From: Lithospermum erythrorhizon
Taxonomy: Eukaryota > Streptophyta > Magnoliopsida > Boraginales > Boraginaceae
Assembly (NCBI GenBank): GCA_019722365.1
Contig: JADFUC010001925.1
Location: forward strand, 1,488,001 to 1,552,000
Length of the DNA: 64,000 nucleotides
Reading direction: 5' to 3'
Made by a program: the position numbers and the translations under genes. Shown here piece by piece: positions 23,901 through 36,654 of this stretch. The first letter of the stretch is position 1, and the number at the start of each line of letters is the position of its first letter. The notes under the pieces were generated by a model, which ran no database searches, was not told where the DNA came from, and was given only the letters and a program-made list of their open reading frames with translations.

Positions 23901-26900
23901 AATTAAGTAACAAGTCACTATACTCGATTAGTGTTCATATTTCAATTATAAAGGGGTGTGGAGTTTTGATAATATTTATTTTTACTTGTTACATGATCGT
24001 TTAATCTGGCACCCTACTATTGATTGATGGTTTTGAGTTGAGCAGTGAGGAATTACTTTTGGGTCTCATCTCAAGTTATATTATTTGTCGTTGAGCCTTC
24101 TAAAATTCTGAATCAGCCTCCACTTTTTAGTTTTCTAAAATTGAAGGGTACATCTAGTTTAGCAGACAAATGGAATGGTATGCCTATAAACCTTTATGTT
24201 GCGTCATCTCCTTCCATTTTGTCCTCTGGATTTTGCAGTCTATTTATGAGAAGTGGCTTTGCCCTGAATACGATATTTCAGCTGCATAATTTTTTTTCCC
24301 GAGTCTGATAACACCTTGTTTTTCCTTTGCTATAATTTTTTTGAAATATTTATACTTGATTACTAATGCATCCTTTTCTGATCATAGAAAAGTATGATAA
24401 AACAACATAAAGGCTCTCTCATGGATTTCATTTTGAGGTCGATTCTGCAACAAGTGTGATGTTAATTCGCAAGAGAAATCTAGGGAACAAGGATAAATAT
24501 GTGAAAAACTGAAGTCACAAATTGGTTATAAGAATATTTTGAAATGTTAAATATGGAATTGATAAGCAACTACAAGAATCTAAGAAGAAACAGGAGAGGA
24601 AAACAACTGATGTAATTTTGTTATTTATTCCCCATGCAGAAATAAGACAAAAATTGTCATTTGTGGCTGATTCTTAGTTTTAAATGTGTCATGATTTCTT
24701 ACTATGATATTCTCCGTCTTTTTGTGACATTTCTTCTCTTATATCTCAGTTGCTCGGTTTTACAGGTCCTAAGGAGCTCCAGATGGAAATTGAGAAGGCA
24801 ATATGTAGTGATAGGGATTCTGCCACAGCTTCCCTAGACATGAAGATGAAAAATAAACTGAGTAAAAAGGGATCTCAGATCAGCAAAGAGTTACTTACAA
24901 AAGGATTACTGAAGCCTTTTCCATGGAACTGCATTTCTCTGATGACAATTAGTGGTGCCAAGGGCAGTACAGTAAGTTGAAAAAACTTATCAGTATTAAA
25001 TTTACAATTGTTTCCACATGAATTGCTTACTTATCATATTTCACCTAGATTACTAATTTGAGTATACTAAAATATCGTCTTTAAAAATCTTTTCACATAA
25101 AGTGTGTGAACTAAAAAAATTATAAATATTATATATTTAATGACACCATGGTTTTCTGTTATTGGGTATTAATCAACATATGCTGTCAGTTATCTGAAAA
25201 GAGTATGGATTGTGATTTGTAGCTGATGGAGGCACCAAACTTGTGTCCTTTACTCCTTTTCCCTTTGTGGTCCATACTCCATATTAAAAACCTTGTTTAT
25301 CTATCAAAGAAATTGTCTCTTTTGACTGGCTTATTTGAAGAAGCAGAGGTAAGGAAACCATAGTTGTGCTTCTCGCCACCTAGTGCTTAGTTAAGAGGAT
25401 TTATAGGCAAAGCTAGGAAATTATAACTATTATGTGCTTTCCGGTTCGGCACTGAGCTGAAACCAGGAAAATTAGGTGAAGTCATGGAGTGTGAAACTGT
25501 TACAAGTGAACTTCATACTTTAGAAGTATCATAGTTGCCAAAAAGGTCTCTTATTTGCTGTATCAAAGTTCTTAAGCTAATATGCTTTGTAGCTTATGTG
25601 TGTTTTCTCACTGAGTGCTAATAAAATTTCTGTGCTATTAGATATGTTAGTTGCACTTGACAGCTAAAAGTTCACGCTTTTTTTCCTTTATCTTATTTTA
25701 TTACAGATTTCTCTCTTTGTTATATGCATATTTTGTATTATTGTCTTAAGATATATCTTTATTTGGCAGGTTAATTTCCAACAAATATCTTCTTATTTGG
25801 GCCAACAAGAGTTGGAAGGGAAACGTGTTCCTAGAATGGTGTCTGGAAAATCTTTGCCCTGCTTTCCACCATGGGATTTCACTTCAAGAGCAGGAGGTTA
25901 TATCACTGATCGCTTTCTCAGTGGTCTTCGGCCCCAGGAATATTACTTCCATTGCATGGCTGGTCGAGAGGGGTAAAGCTCGATTTACTTTATATCTTTC
26001 GATTTTAATTTTTTTATTTTTATTTTATCTAGAACTCATTTTTCTAATCCCTTTCAATTCCCTTTTGACAAAAATCTCATTCATCACTTAATGACAAAGT
26101 CACAACCCTTAATGACTAATAGATAGTCTTTGTAAATTTCCTGATAGACGATTAAATGTTTTACTCTTGTCCAAATACCCTCTTGCTACTGCATGAAGTT
26201 GTTCACTGCATCCACTAACCATTATACTCCGTATTATTTAAAATCTAGTTCTCCGCGTCTTCTAACCTGTTGTACGTATGTGATGCAATGTTGTTTCATT
26301 TGTGATCCTGAAGCATGGTGGTGCTTAGTTTTACTCTGTTCATTGCCCTGGGTTTTTGCTGAAACTTAGTTATGCCAAACAGGTTAGTTGATACTGCTGT
26401 TAAAACATCACGTAGTGGTTATCTGCAAAGGTGCCTGGTTAAGAACCTAGAGAGCCTGAAAGTTTGCTATGATTATACAGTTCGTGACTCTGATGGCTCC
26501 ATAGTTCAGTTTTATTATGGGGAAGATGGAGTTGATGTCCATCGCACAAGTTTTCTTAAGAATTTCAAAGCATTGGCAGATGTGAGATTTCCTTATTTTA
26601 TTTCAAGTGTTTTTTTTCTAAATGAAGATATTCCTAGTTGAATGCCCACTGTTTCTGCTCATTTTATTTTTTTTACAGAATCCAAGGAGACTGTGCCAAA
26701 ATATGTCCACCAAGCACTGGGTTTATTTATATCCAGCAGTTGCTGGTTGGGCTCATTAATCATAGCTGAGAAAATTCATAAAACTTCGATCATAAGGATC
26801 AGGCAATTGTTTAAACTGAATTGGAGCAAAATATATCTCGGTGCGCTCCATCAGGGAACTAGCCTGTTGGAGTTTAATAACCAATCTGTGGGTGAACCAT

Positions 26901-29246
26901 CCACTCAAGATAGCGTGGCTTTCCTTAATATTATTCTCCTTTCACAACTTCGTCTTTCTCATATTTTTCTTCTAGCAACACTAATTGTCGTAAAATTTTA
27001 TCCTGTTGGCGTCATATTAGTATTAGTAATCGTTTGAGGCCACTCATAATACTGCACTCTATTTTCAGTAAAGATGCTGCATCTCACATTTGCAAGGACG
27101 GGGAGTATGTGTTAAAGCATGGTTTATCATATGGATATGATATTTGTTTTAATGAGCTGTGTGTTTTCTTTTTAGCGTGTCAAACTACATCTCTTATCTA
27201 TTTCGGTTCTTTTTTGTTAGATTGAAATAACCATTGTTGACATCCTCATTATACTTTGTATTTGTAATTAATCAACTTCAATTCCTGTAGTTTTGATTGA
27301 TTCTTCCATTTTCAGACTGAACACCTTCCATCTTGCCGGCCGTGGAGAAATGAATGTTACTCTGGGAATCCCACGCCTTCAGGAGATCTTGATGACTGCT
27401 GGCGATAATATTAAGACCCCAATTCTGACTTGTCCATTTAAGCAATGGAGACCAAAGTGAGTTGATTCTGTTGTTACTAGCAATGAAAGCCTCTGTGTTT
27501 GTATAAATTGGAATACATATACACTTATTAAACAGAACGTTACGACATATTACCTTTAAACAAATTTTGATGATACAATCATGCTCACTGAATGCATCTT
27601 TCACAACAGCTGCAAAAATTGAATTTTACAGTCATGGAGTTCTCTCAACAAAGTAACTTAAGTCCCCCCTCTTTTACTGCACATGAATTGACTCTTAAAT
27701 ATTTCCATTAAACTGTAAACTGGTCTTGTGAGCAGTGCCAGTGAAATTACAAGCATTCTCGCTTATGAGTGTGTTTCCAGAGATTAACTGCAAAATCCAC
27801 CCATTAGAAGTGAAAAAGGTGTCAATTGCAGATCTGGTAGAGAATATGGAAGTGCGACTCCTTCATTATGATAAAATATTCAGCTCCAGAATATATAAAC
27901 TTACGATGAAAAAGCAGTGTCCTTGGAGATTGTCAAGAAACACTCAGATACGTTTACTTAAGGGAACTGGAAGATGCCATAGAAGCTCATCTGGTTCTTC
28001 TCTCTAAAATAAACGGCATAAAAAGAATTGCTAAGTCAAATTGAGGCAGTAGGCCTCAAATGATGAAGAATTCAAATAAGCTTGCAGCAAAACTCAAATG
28101 AACGATGATGGTAGAAGATGATATTGATGATGGCATAGATAGGGATGGTTCAGATCTTGTAGGCTGTAATAAATAATAACGTCAAATGCTGGGAGAAGTT
28201 CTGGTCGATACTGACCGAAACAGATGCATCAGCTGAACGGGATACTGATAACGATGAACTGGGAACCGGAGTAGATGGAGACGAGAAGTTTGAAGGTGAA
28301 GAAGAAATTTCTGAACTGGAAGCTAATGATGCAACTGAATCAAGCTAATCTATAGGCAGTGAGATCCCAACTTCATTGAGGATGTTAGGAGAGGCTAAAG
28401 GCAAGGAGATTAAAGGCCGTCAACCAAAGAAGCCTTGAGGAAGAAGTTTACCTGCAAAGAAATCAGATGGCATTTTTGGTTCAAGATTACACTTTTGATC
28501 ACTAGAACACTAATGAACCACATGTCATTTAACTCAGGTACCTAAATAATGTTTTACAGTGTTGGTACTACCAGGTAACTTATATATTATCCTATTTATA
28601 ACTAATTTTGTTGTTATCATGACTGAATTGCTCAGAGGAAGCCTGAGAATCATGTACATCAGAGCTCTAGCAGATTGATAATTGCCGGATGGTTGGATAT
28701 GATGCAAGTGAAAATACAGTAGTATGGGACGAGGTGAAAACAAAGAGGGATGCAAGCATCCAACACTCGCAGACTGATGAAGACGAAGAAGGCTTAGGGT
28801 ACTGGGCACTAAAGGCAACTGGCACAGATTTTGCTTCATTTTGGAGAATGCAAGACGACCTTGATGTTACACGGTTATATTCCAATAACGTACGTGCTAT
28901 GCTAAAAACATATGGAGTGGAAGCTGCAAGAGCCAGCCTCATCAGAGAGGTGAAACATGTTTTTGGTATTTACGGTGTGGAAATCGACTATAGGCATTTA
29001 AGTCTTATAGCAGATTACATGACCCACAGTGGTGGTTATAGGTTGATGAGCAGGCACGGGAGTATAGCCGAGTCATTATCTCCCTTCATTAAAATGTCAT
29101 TTGAGACGGCTTCCAAGTTCATAGTCGAGGCTGCCTCCCATGGGTTGACGGACACATTGGATACGCCATCTTCCAGGATATGCCTCGGTTTACCAGTAAA
29201 GTCTGGTACAGGCTCTTTTGACTTGATGCAGAAATTGGACATTTGA
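14605..29246 (+). CDS. NRPA1: RNA polymerase I largest subunit (NRPA1) locus, probably disrupted
   Basis: Catalytic subunit that transcribes 35S rRNA genes in the nucleolus. Exons: 14605-14622, 15071-15240, 15858-16017, 16143-16463, 17386-17601, 17699-17878, 19407-19569, 20689-20873, 21284-21550, 21947-22035, 22120-22265, 22378-22596, 23180-23482, 23606-23744, 24766-24971, 25770-25972 and 26383-26581 (about 1,061 aa). Degenerate exons follow at 26679-26914, 27316-27456, 27736 to about 28430, and about 28645-29246. Motifs: N-terminal zinc site [17 protein letters not shown], the Mg-binding NADFDGDE (22127-22150; D595/D597/D599), [51 protein letters not shown] split over two exons, [20 protein letters not shown], and a normal C-terminus ending FDLMQKLDI. 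Plant NRPA1 is about 1,670 aa. Splice phases agree through exon 17 except for a frameshift at the end of exon 11. The 3' part has stops and frameshifts, so this copy is unlikely to make a full product. Confidence 0.85.
18370..18520 (-). mobile_element. Possible minus-strand SINE in NRPA1 intron 6
   Basis: Read on the minus strand, TGGCCAAGTATGTAGG (A-box-like) is followed about 80 bp later by TGTTCAATTCTCC (B-box-like). No clean target-site duplication was found, so this is tentative. Confidence 0.3.
21106..21181 (+). repeat. 33-bp direct repeat in NRPA1 intron 8
   Basis: Two copies at 21106-21138 and 21149-21181 share TCTTATGAAAGAGCG and CATGATTCCAATTTGT, with one mismatch and 10 bp between them. 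It is a local duplication without coding meaning. Confidence 0.8.
26679..29246 (+). pseudogene. Decayed 3' exons of the NRPA1 locus
   Basis: Exon 18 (26679-26914) reads NPRRLCQNM... and hits a stop within 30 codons. The conserved family block GEPVGVLAAQS just before SVGEPSTQ is replaced by [10 protein letters not shown] in a shifted frame. Exon 19 (27316-27456) is good ([16 protein letters not shown]...). The next exon keeps [14 protein letters not shown] and [16 protein letters not shown] in different frames, with a segment missing between them. It is followed by an acidic linker ([17 protein letters not shown]...) broken by several stops. The C-terminal part (28689-29246) is open again. Substitutions in invariant residues argue for real decay rather than only indel sequencing errors. 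Confidence 0.7.
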
Positions 29247-30984
29247 TATAGTTGTCCAATGTGTGTAGCTTGCAGTTTATGTATGTGAAATTTATACAAT
29301 GGCTTAGATTTTCTTTTTGGGATATATAGTAAAAATTCTATAATTTAAATATTATGGAAGGTGAAATTTATTGATTTATAAAGTTATTGTATAATCGATA
29401 AATTAATGATTTATTATTGAAGAGTTCTTAGGCAATTTGATGAATTTCAGATTCTTGTATAAATTAAATTTATTGTATGTACAGAGTAGATAATAAGTTG
29501 AAAGACATTTGAAGTTTGATAACTTTGAATTCATTGTCTACGAGAATAATAGTTATATTCAATGTAAACTTGAAACAAATCTGGTATATAAATGACATGA
29601 AAACTTTAAAATATTCAACCATATTTATACAATGGCTTTTGATGAATCATGCTAAACCATGTGTCAATTAAATCCTACACTGTAGAGAGAGAAATTTTAA
29701 GATTTCTAATGAACTACAATCCGGAGTAAAATTGAAGAAAATTTTAAGAATTTAAATGAACTAATCCGAATTAAAATTAAACATTTTTAGAGGTTCAGTG
29801 TTTAGAAGAGGTATAAACTTGATTATGAAGTTGAAGATGATTATAAATTTGGATTATGCAAAATAAAAGCTTTTGCTGTCTAAAAATCTTTAAAAATTTA
29901 TCTTCTCATTCAAAACCTATGGGAACTATTTAAAACTGATAAGAAAATTAAAGTTGGATTCCAATAAAATCTGAACTTTAAAGAAAACAAACTATAGTCA
30001 TATTTTCTCTAAATTGCAATAATTCTTTTTGTTACTCCATTCTTTTAAAAATTGATATTCCCTATGGATACCGAGGAGGCTAATATTAAGCGTTCTCCCA
30101 AAAATTAATATCTTGTCTTTTATCGATTTTAAGTAATTTTCAACAGTCAATCCGGGATCGGACTAATTTATTATTTTAAAAAAGTTTTATAATTTATCGA
30201 ATATTAATTTTGAAAAACCTAAACCAGTCGAAGTCAAATTTGCGTTATTTCCCCATTAAGTTCATAAACAATTGAATGGAATCTGAATTGAAAAAATTGA
30301 AATTGAGATATTATAATCTTTGAGAACCACAACATAAAGCAAAACAGAAAGAAGAGAGAATCGTATGTATTTACATAAGTGCACTAAAACTTTGAACCAA
30401 AGCTACTTTGAGTAAAGCAATCGAATAAAACCTCTTTTATTATACCACGCTTAAGAAATTTCAATACTCAATATTATGGAGTAATTAATATCACTTAATT
30501 TTATATCCATTCCTTATCGGTATCACTGATTATTTAGATTAAAAATATTTTATTAAAAATATATAATTTACTTTTGTCCTTAATTAATTAAAGGTAATGA
30601 TTACATTTCAGGATAAACATTAAATTTTTATAGGAAAAAAATATAAAGATAATAAAAAGAATAAGTATTTTGAAACAATACTTTTATTCTAACGATGACT
30701 TCTTAATGGAGAGAATATTAATATTTTTACTATAGTTTCTTTGAGCAGTTCACATTTAATTAACATAAAAATATGAATCAGTTTTTCTTTGAATAGATTA
30801 ACATTTAAATTAACATAAAAAATATGGATCAAGTGAATTGAGGTGAATAAATTAATCATCTAGGTAAATCCATTGCAAGTATATTGAGGATTGATGAAGC
30901 TGAATCTATTAATCATAATTAATAAGATAAAATTGTTTCTTACAAATCTCAAATAGTTTTTTAATGAGTTTAATTTCATCTGCT
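29247..30984. other. AT-rich intergenic, nothing recognised
   Basis: No gene, RNA or bounded repeat was supported. NRPA1 3' UTR would occupy the start. Confidence 0.55.
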
Positions 30985-31560
30985 ACTTGGGGGAGCCGGC
31001 AGTTCGGGTGAGTTTTAAACCCATGCGAGAATCGAGCTTTTATTTGATAGATTCTTTCAATGACACAAATGATTCAGTTCACCATCTGATTCGGTTGAGT
31101 TTCGGTTAAATTCGGTTTGAGACAATTTTAGCATGTCAAATTCTGAAAATTGATCTATTAAAAGCCCAGATTTAATGTCAATGTAGTTTCGATGAAGCTC
31201 ATTTTTAAGATTAATTATCTGATCTATATATCATTCAATCTAAATCTAAAGCCTTTTTACATGTTTTTGTATTTCACTATGTGTAATTTAGAAGATTTAT
31301 ATATATTTTATTTCTGAATGTGAAACAAAGTTAAATATAAATTACCATGCTTAAAATATCTGGCGTCTGGAATATAAGATCTTGAAAAGGGTAATAAAGT
31401 GGAAGTGAAAAATCGTAAAATTTAGAAATGTCGGTTGATTCGGTTATTTAATTTGATTCTGCCAAACCCAGAGCACAGTTGTTTCCAGGTCGATTAAAAA
31501 TTTAGAATTATTTTTGGTTGATTCGATCGGTTTTAATTTTGTGCACACCCTATCCCTGAA
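30985..31560. mobile_element. Non-autonomous DNA-transposon-like repeat, copy 1
   Basis: This block is colinear with 62310-63022. Shared landmarks are TTAAGATTAATTATCTGATC (about 31206), GATTTATATATATTTTATTC-like sequence, ATAAGATCTTGAAAAGGGTA and a terminal TTTTGTGCACACCCTA. CGGTT-type subterminal repeats near both ends and a GTGCACACCC terminus resemble plant hAT-type non-autonomous elements. Exact ends and TSD were not resolved. Confidence 0.5.
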
Positions 31561-32084
31561 CATCTTTAGTTTCATGATTAATATTACCAAAATAAAATAC
31601 AACATGGACAAGTTATTTCGAGTACTAAAATTCTACGGAGTATTTGTTTAATTTTATCGGTTACTTCAATTTCCAAAGGGAAAAAAAAAAAACCAATGAT
31701 ATGAGATATTTTCTATAGTCCAAACAACCATAATACGTGGTATTACAATCTTCATACAAAGAAAATTAATCAGAAATACAACAGCGTAGACTCCCTCATT
31801 CCTCGAATATGGTTTATTTTTGACTTTTAATTTTTTAATTAAAAACTGCTTGAATACGTATTTTTTATTTATATTTTATATGTGCTGATGTCAATGAAAA
31901 AAAATTAAATGTATTTTTTTATTAATTATTTTATAGAAATATTCATAAATCTGAACTCATCTCTACCGATCAGTTCGTGTATAAAAATTTAAAGAGTCTT
32001 TGTCAACTAAAAATTGAAAAATTAAAAAATGAGCGATCATGGAGGTACCAAAGTAGCATGAATATTATTATCTTTAGTCTCCAT
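31561..32084. other. Intergenic, nothing recognised
   Basis: AT-rich sequence. No gene or bounded repeat was supported. Confidence 0.5.
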
Positions 32085-32262
32085 GACATATTTCTCAATA
32101 GAGCAACAATAGAGAGCAGCAAAGATGTAGCAACCATAGCAACGGGGTAACTCTGAAAATCCGGTTCCAATGGCAGCATCTGGTGAGGGCGCAGGAGCCA
32201 TTGAGAACTCCTGAGCCGAAGCCGAGATGGCGGCGATCAGGCAAACTACCCGAAGCCTTCAT
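32085..32262 (-). pseudogene. Arabinogalactan-peptide gene, frame-broken
   Basis: Read from the ATG at 32262 (minus), one frame gives MKAS. The next frame gives VVCLIAAISASAQ then EFSMAPAPSPDAAIGTGFS. A third gives VAMVATSLLLSIVALLRN. Signal peptide, short APAPSP hydroxyproline-type core and C-terminal hydrophobic (GPI-anchor) tail are the layout of plant AG peptides, small cell-surface proteoglycans. Two single-base insertions, each in a short G or C run, split the frames. A promoter-like CCATAAATATCC lies about 115 bp upstream on the minus strand. Either a young pseudogene or an intact gene with sequencing errors. Confidence 0.65.
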
Positions 32263-35200
32263 GATGTTGAATTTGACATTTGGTATAAATAATTATGGGT
32301 TGTAATATATAAGTTGAAAAGAAGTGTTATAACATGGTGGTTTGTGTTGTGTGATGAAGAGTATAGTGTTTGGGGATATTTATGGTATGTTTTAGGGAAA
32401 GCGCGTTTCAGTGTCACACCGAATTTCCTCACTTAGCTTTCTTCCAATTGTTAATAAGTTTCATTTTAACTAATCCCTCATTTTACTAAGTATATCTTAG
32501 TGGCACTAAATAGCTTTGAAACCGTTTGAATTTCGATTTATTGTAATTTTTCAGGTTTGGTTTGATGTTTAAATTTGGTTTCGGATGCCGGATCTTGCTC
32601 GGATGCCCAGTTTGGGATGCTGGGATATCGGAGTCGAATAACTGGGATCTGGATTGAATTCGGACGGACGCATTCGGTGGTAGCCGTGGGGCCAGGATCG
32701 GTCAGATTCTAGAATCTTGACCCGATAGTGGTTTGGTCCGGTCAGGACCGCATTAACGCCCCAGCTGAAATTTCAGAGTCGGTTCGGATCCGGTGAAAAT
32801 AGGTCGGACAGGATAAAATTATATGTTCCACTTCCAACAATTCAAAATTCCACCATGAAAGGAATCTCGATGGAAGAATAAGTAATGCTTAAATAATACT
32901 CTCCTTAATATAATTCGATTATGTTATTTTTTATTTTATTTTGAATAATTTATATTGACAGACATTTAGTTTTTCATTGTATTAATTAATAATTCCCAAA
33001 TTCCTTTTGTTTCTATTTAACTTTTATAGTGGAAGAGAGTAAATGATTGTCTCTTAAGTTATTTGCTAACTTATGAAATGTTGATTTCTAATTAATTAAG
33101 AATATATTTAGAAATATATGAACAACATAAGTTAGCGACTTATATTATAAATAAAACTAAGAGTATGATTAAAACTATATTAAAAATTAGGAATTATTTA
33201 CTTAATTTTTAGAAGATTGTTGAATTTGATTTTCAATGATTCTTCGAATTATACATATATAAAATGGTTCAAAACTGACAAGAAAAACATGTTATTTATA
33301 TCAATTATTGATAGCAGTATCATTTGCCATCTCACCACACTTTTGTAGCTATATGTTTGTTTGGTGAACAAACAGCTCATGTGAGTCAAGAAAGCAGCAG
33401 TAGTTGGCCGTTTTGAACATTATTATACTCCGTATATTATGACTATATGGTGTTTGACACGTCGAATTTAATAGCGTTATTTCTACACCACTTTTTTGTT
33501 CAACAATCTGGAATAAGAGTTAGATCGCACATGAGTTGTTGCTACAATTGTTTATTGTATTCTATCTTACATTAGGACTTTTCTCTGTTGGAAATATTAT
33601 TTGGTGACTAAAGCAACATTTATTTAAATACATTCAACTATTCTTAATCTAATTCTATAATGTGATAATCGATAAGTTATTCGTGCATTCATTAGACCTC
33701 TTTTACTGTGTGTGAAACTCTTGACATTATCTCTTGTTTAAAAATAAGCATTTAGCCTCAAGCAGGGGGGGGAGGTTGTGGGGAGGTTCGGGCTTGGTGG
33801 TCCCACTAAGTCCCGACCCAAATCTAAAATTATCAGAGTGGAGTTCGGGACCTTGCGTGTCCCGACTGATTCAGGAAGCTATTTTAACATGGCGCTTTTG
33901 GCGCATTTCTATTCGGTTTAAGTTTTTGAAGGCCGCAATATCTCTTGCCTTTATAAATAGGGTCTTTTGGTTGATTATGTCTCAAATAACAGAATCACAA
34001 GAAATAGTTAGAGAGATTTGTGATGTTTGCATTAGGTTTTTAATCATAAAATAATCCCAATTGAGATAGTAGAATAGGGTTCTTGAAAAGGTCTTGTAAC
34101 AATTTCTTACGAGTTATTAGTGGATCGAGGTTGGTCCTTTCAAGGATGACAAATTCTCTTGTGCTAGTTTATTCTTCTGCTACGGTACAGTTAGCAATTT
34201 AGATTATCTGTTGGATTATCGTCGTGGGAGGGATTCGATGTTTATTTTGAATTGTCAGGGGGCGCTTTGTTCCAGTTAATTCAGACTGTTTTTGAGATAA
34301 CAAGCGTGGAAGCCTTATTCCCCTCTAAGGTTGAATCTAGGCTAACATAATTATGTGTATGCTGTTTTGATATTCTAACACTCTTTGAGTTAAACTCTTG
34401 GCTTAATACTCTTAGAGTTGTGAAGGCCATTCTAAACTTTGTGACAGAAGAAACTTCTAGTTTGTGCATTAGAGTCTGTATTTCAATTCTTAAAATTGTA
34501 TTTAAATCTGGTGTGAGGTGTTGGTCGGGTTTGTGCAGACTAAAGGGTTTGGGTTGTCTCGATGTTTAAATTAAAACAGAGTTTGATATATAACAGTGAA
34601 CTTTAATTATAAACAACAACAACATTATGATTCCCAATATATTATCTCATCATAATTATTTATATAATTAAAAATTAGTAAAGTTTTACCATGCTCTAAT
34701 AATTATTTCTTAATATTCATGTCTTAGGCAGTTCAATGAAGATACAAATTAAATAATGTTTTGGAAATGAAAAATGTCAAATAACATGAATTTTTTTTAA
34801 ACCAGGACGAAAAGTATATAAAAGACGGAGAATACAATTATTGGAATCATTCTTCGCAGTATTGTCATTTTTGTATCTCTTATTCTATATTGACAATGGC
34901 TCAGGGCAGCCAGTCAGTTACCCTATGTACCCATTTCCTACATTAAGCATAAGAATGATTTGATTCAGTTTCTGAAAACATGAATTGAGAATTGTTCTTC
35001 TTAAAGTATGATTCTATTGAATTTGGGTAATGCATGATTTAATGCTTGCCAAGTATTTATGAAGTTAGGATAAAATTAAACCAAATATGATAACCACGAA
35101 TTTAGAAAGAAATTTTTTGATGCCTCACCACACAGTTTAAGTCAAGTGTTGCATGATGAAATGGGTCATAGGTTTTGAAACATTATCATCTATGATTTAA

Positions 35201-36011
35201 CATATTCAATATAAAAAGTATAATTATCTCCTTTAATTTATGAAACAATGGATGTTATTTTCCTTCCTTTTGAAAATCTTACAACATATTTCTTGTTTGG
35301 TTATACTAGCTCAAAAAATTTATTGGCCAATAAGCTGCCTCTAATAAGTCGTACCTGAATTAAATTGACCAAAGAATATTATGATAGGCTCTAATTTCAT
35401 CTAGATTAAATTTTACAAAGGCCTTAATAATGAAAGAAAATTTAATCATAATAATATGTTGCTAGTCAATGGGAGAACTTGAGGCCATGATCAAAGGCTG
35501 TTTAGGTGGTTTGACTTTTGGGTTTGCTGATCTCCCTCTGTGACTCATTCCCTTAACGCGTTGAAAAAACATCAAAATTAGATTTATAAAGCCAAGGGAG
35601 TTCCTTAGATTTATTGTACTGTGTAGTGGTGGAATTAGGAAGATAATTTTTAAAAGAATAAATATATATGATTGAAAAATAAAATTTTACTATATAGTTT
35701 ATACAAAATTATATGGTTAGTCCCCTCTAATTTTTTATATTTTTCTTGTTTTATTTGTATCAATTCTTTCATTCATTGTTCACATAAAATTCGATCACTA
35801 ATTGACTTAATTATGTCATATCTGATGCGTACCCCAATTACCGTGGACTAAGTACACTAATTTAGGTTTCAATTTGTTCATTCAGTACCAACCATTGAAC
35901 CTGCAACATTTTAATTTGATCAATTATCTTCAACGAAATTAAGCTCACCGAGCATTCAACATGAAGTACAAGAAAAATGCAGTAATCATCAATGTCCGCC
36001 AATATGTTTTT
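32263..36011. other. Intergenic, no gene supported
   Basis: The first ~130 bp is the presumed 5' flank of the AG-peptide gene. 32540-32820 is GC-richer with repeated CGGAT/GGTCGG words, like subterminal repeats of DNA transposons, but no ends were found. 33734-34054 contains an ORF with no recognised domain. At 34813-34905 a TATATAAAAG is followed by a short ATG ORF (MAQGSQSVTLC...) that soon stops, possibly a lost first exon. Confidence 0.45.
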
Positions 36012-36299
36012 ACATATATAGAGTCGGTGTACGAGGCACATCCTCGGCGGACGTCGGATCGCTTCTTGTGATGCGTCCCATAGCATCGAGGCGTGGAGTT
36101 CGATCACTGGCGGTAAGTAAATGTTTCTTTGAATTCGAAATTCGTGTTTTGATGTTCAATAAAGTTATCTTGAAGCGTATAAATGGGGTGAAATTTCTGG
36201 ACGCAATGCAGAGGCCATCTCGGATCCTTGCCTCGCGGTGGTGATGGACTAACGTGCGGAACGCCCATACGTTAAACGATATCGACATATATAGAGTCG
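36012..36299. mobile_element. 258-bp GC-rich insertion flanked by 15-bp direct repeats
   Basis: Exact direct repeats ACATATATAGAGTCG at 36012-36026 and 36285-36299 flank a 258-bp GC-rich body. Its reverse complement aligns colinearly with the 1587-1842 insertion: TTCCG...GTTAGTC...ATC about 25-30 bp from one end, GAGATG at about 65-70 bp, and GACGTCCG at about 223-229 bp. The two are therefore members of one family in opposite orientation. No poly(A), TIR or coding domain was seen. Confidence 0.65.
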
Positions 36300-36654
36300 A
36301 TTATAGTTCACCCTAAAACTATTGGCAACATATAATCTGCAAATTTATAATATTGACAGAATCGAGACTTTGCTCTGTTATTTCACAACAAAATACATAT
36401 ATCAGAGCTTTGATATATTTAATGTGAAATCCCTAATTATCACAATTTGTTATCTGTTAAATGTTGAACAAATTTATTTTAATGAATTAAATAAAGGAGA
36501 TGTGTGATCGCGATATATAATCGATTTTCAAATATTTAATCTTTTTATGTTTCAAATTACAAGGTATTCTAAAATTGTGTAAAACTTACACTCCTTGATT
36601 TTTAATTAATATTTTATTTTTAAGATGTTTAAAATCGCAGAATATTTAAATACA
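36300..36654. other. AT-rich spacer
   Basis: No gene or bounded repeat seen. Confidence 0.5.
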
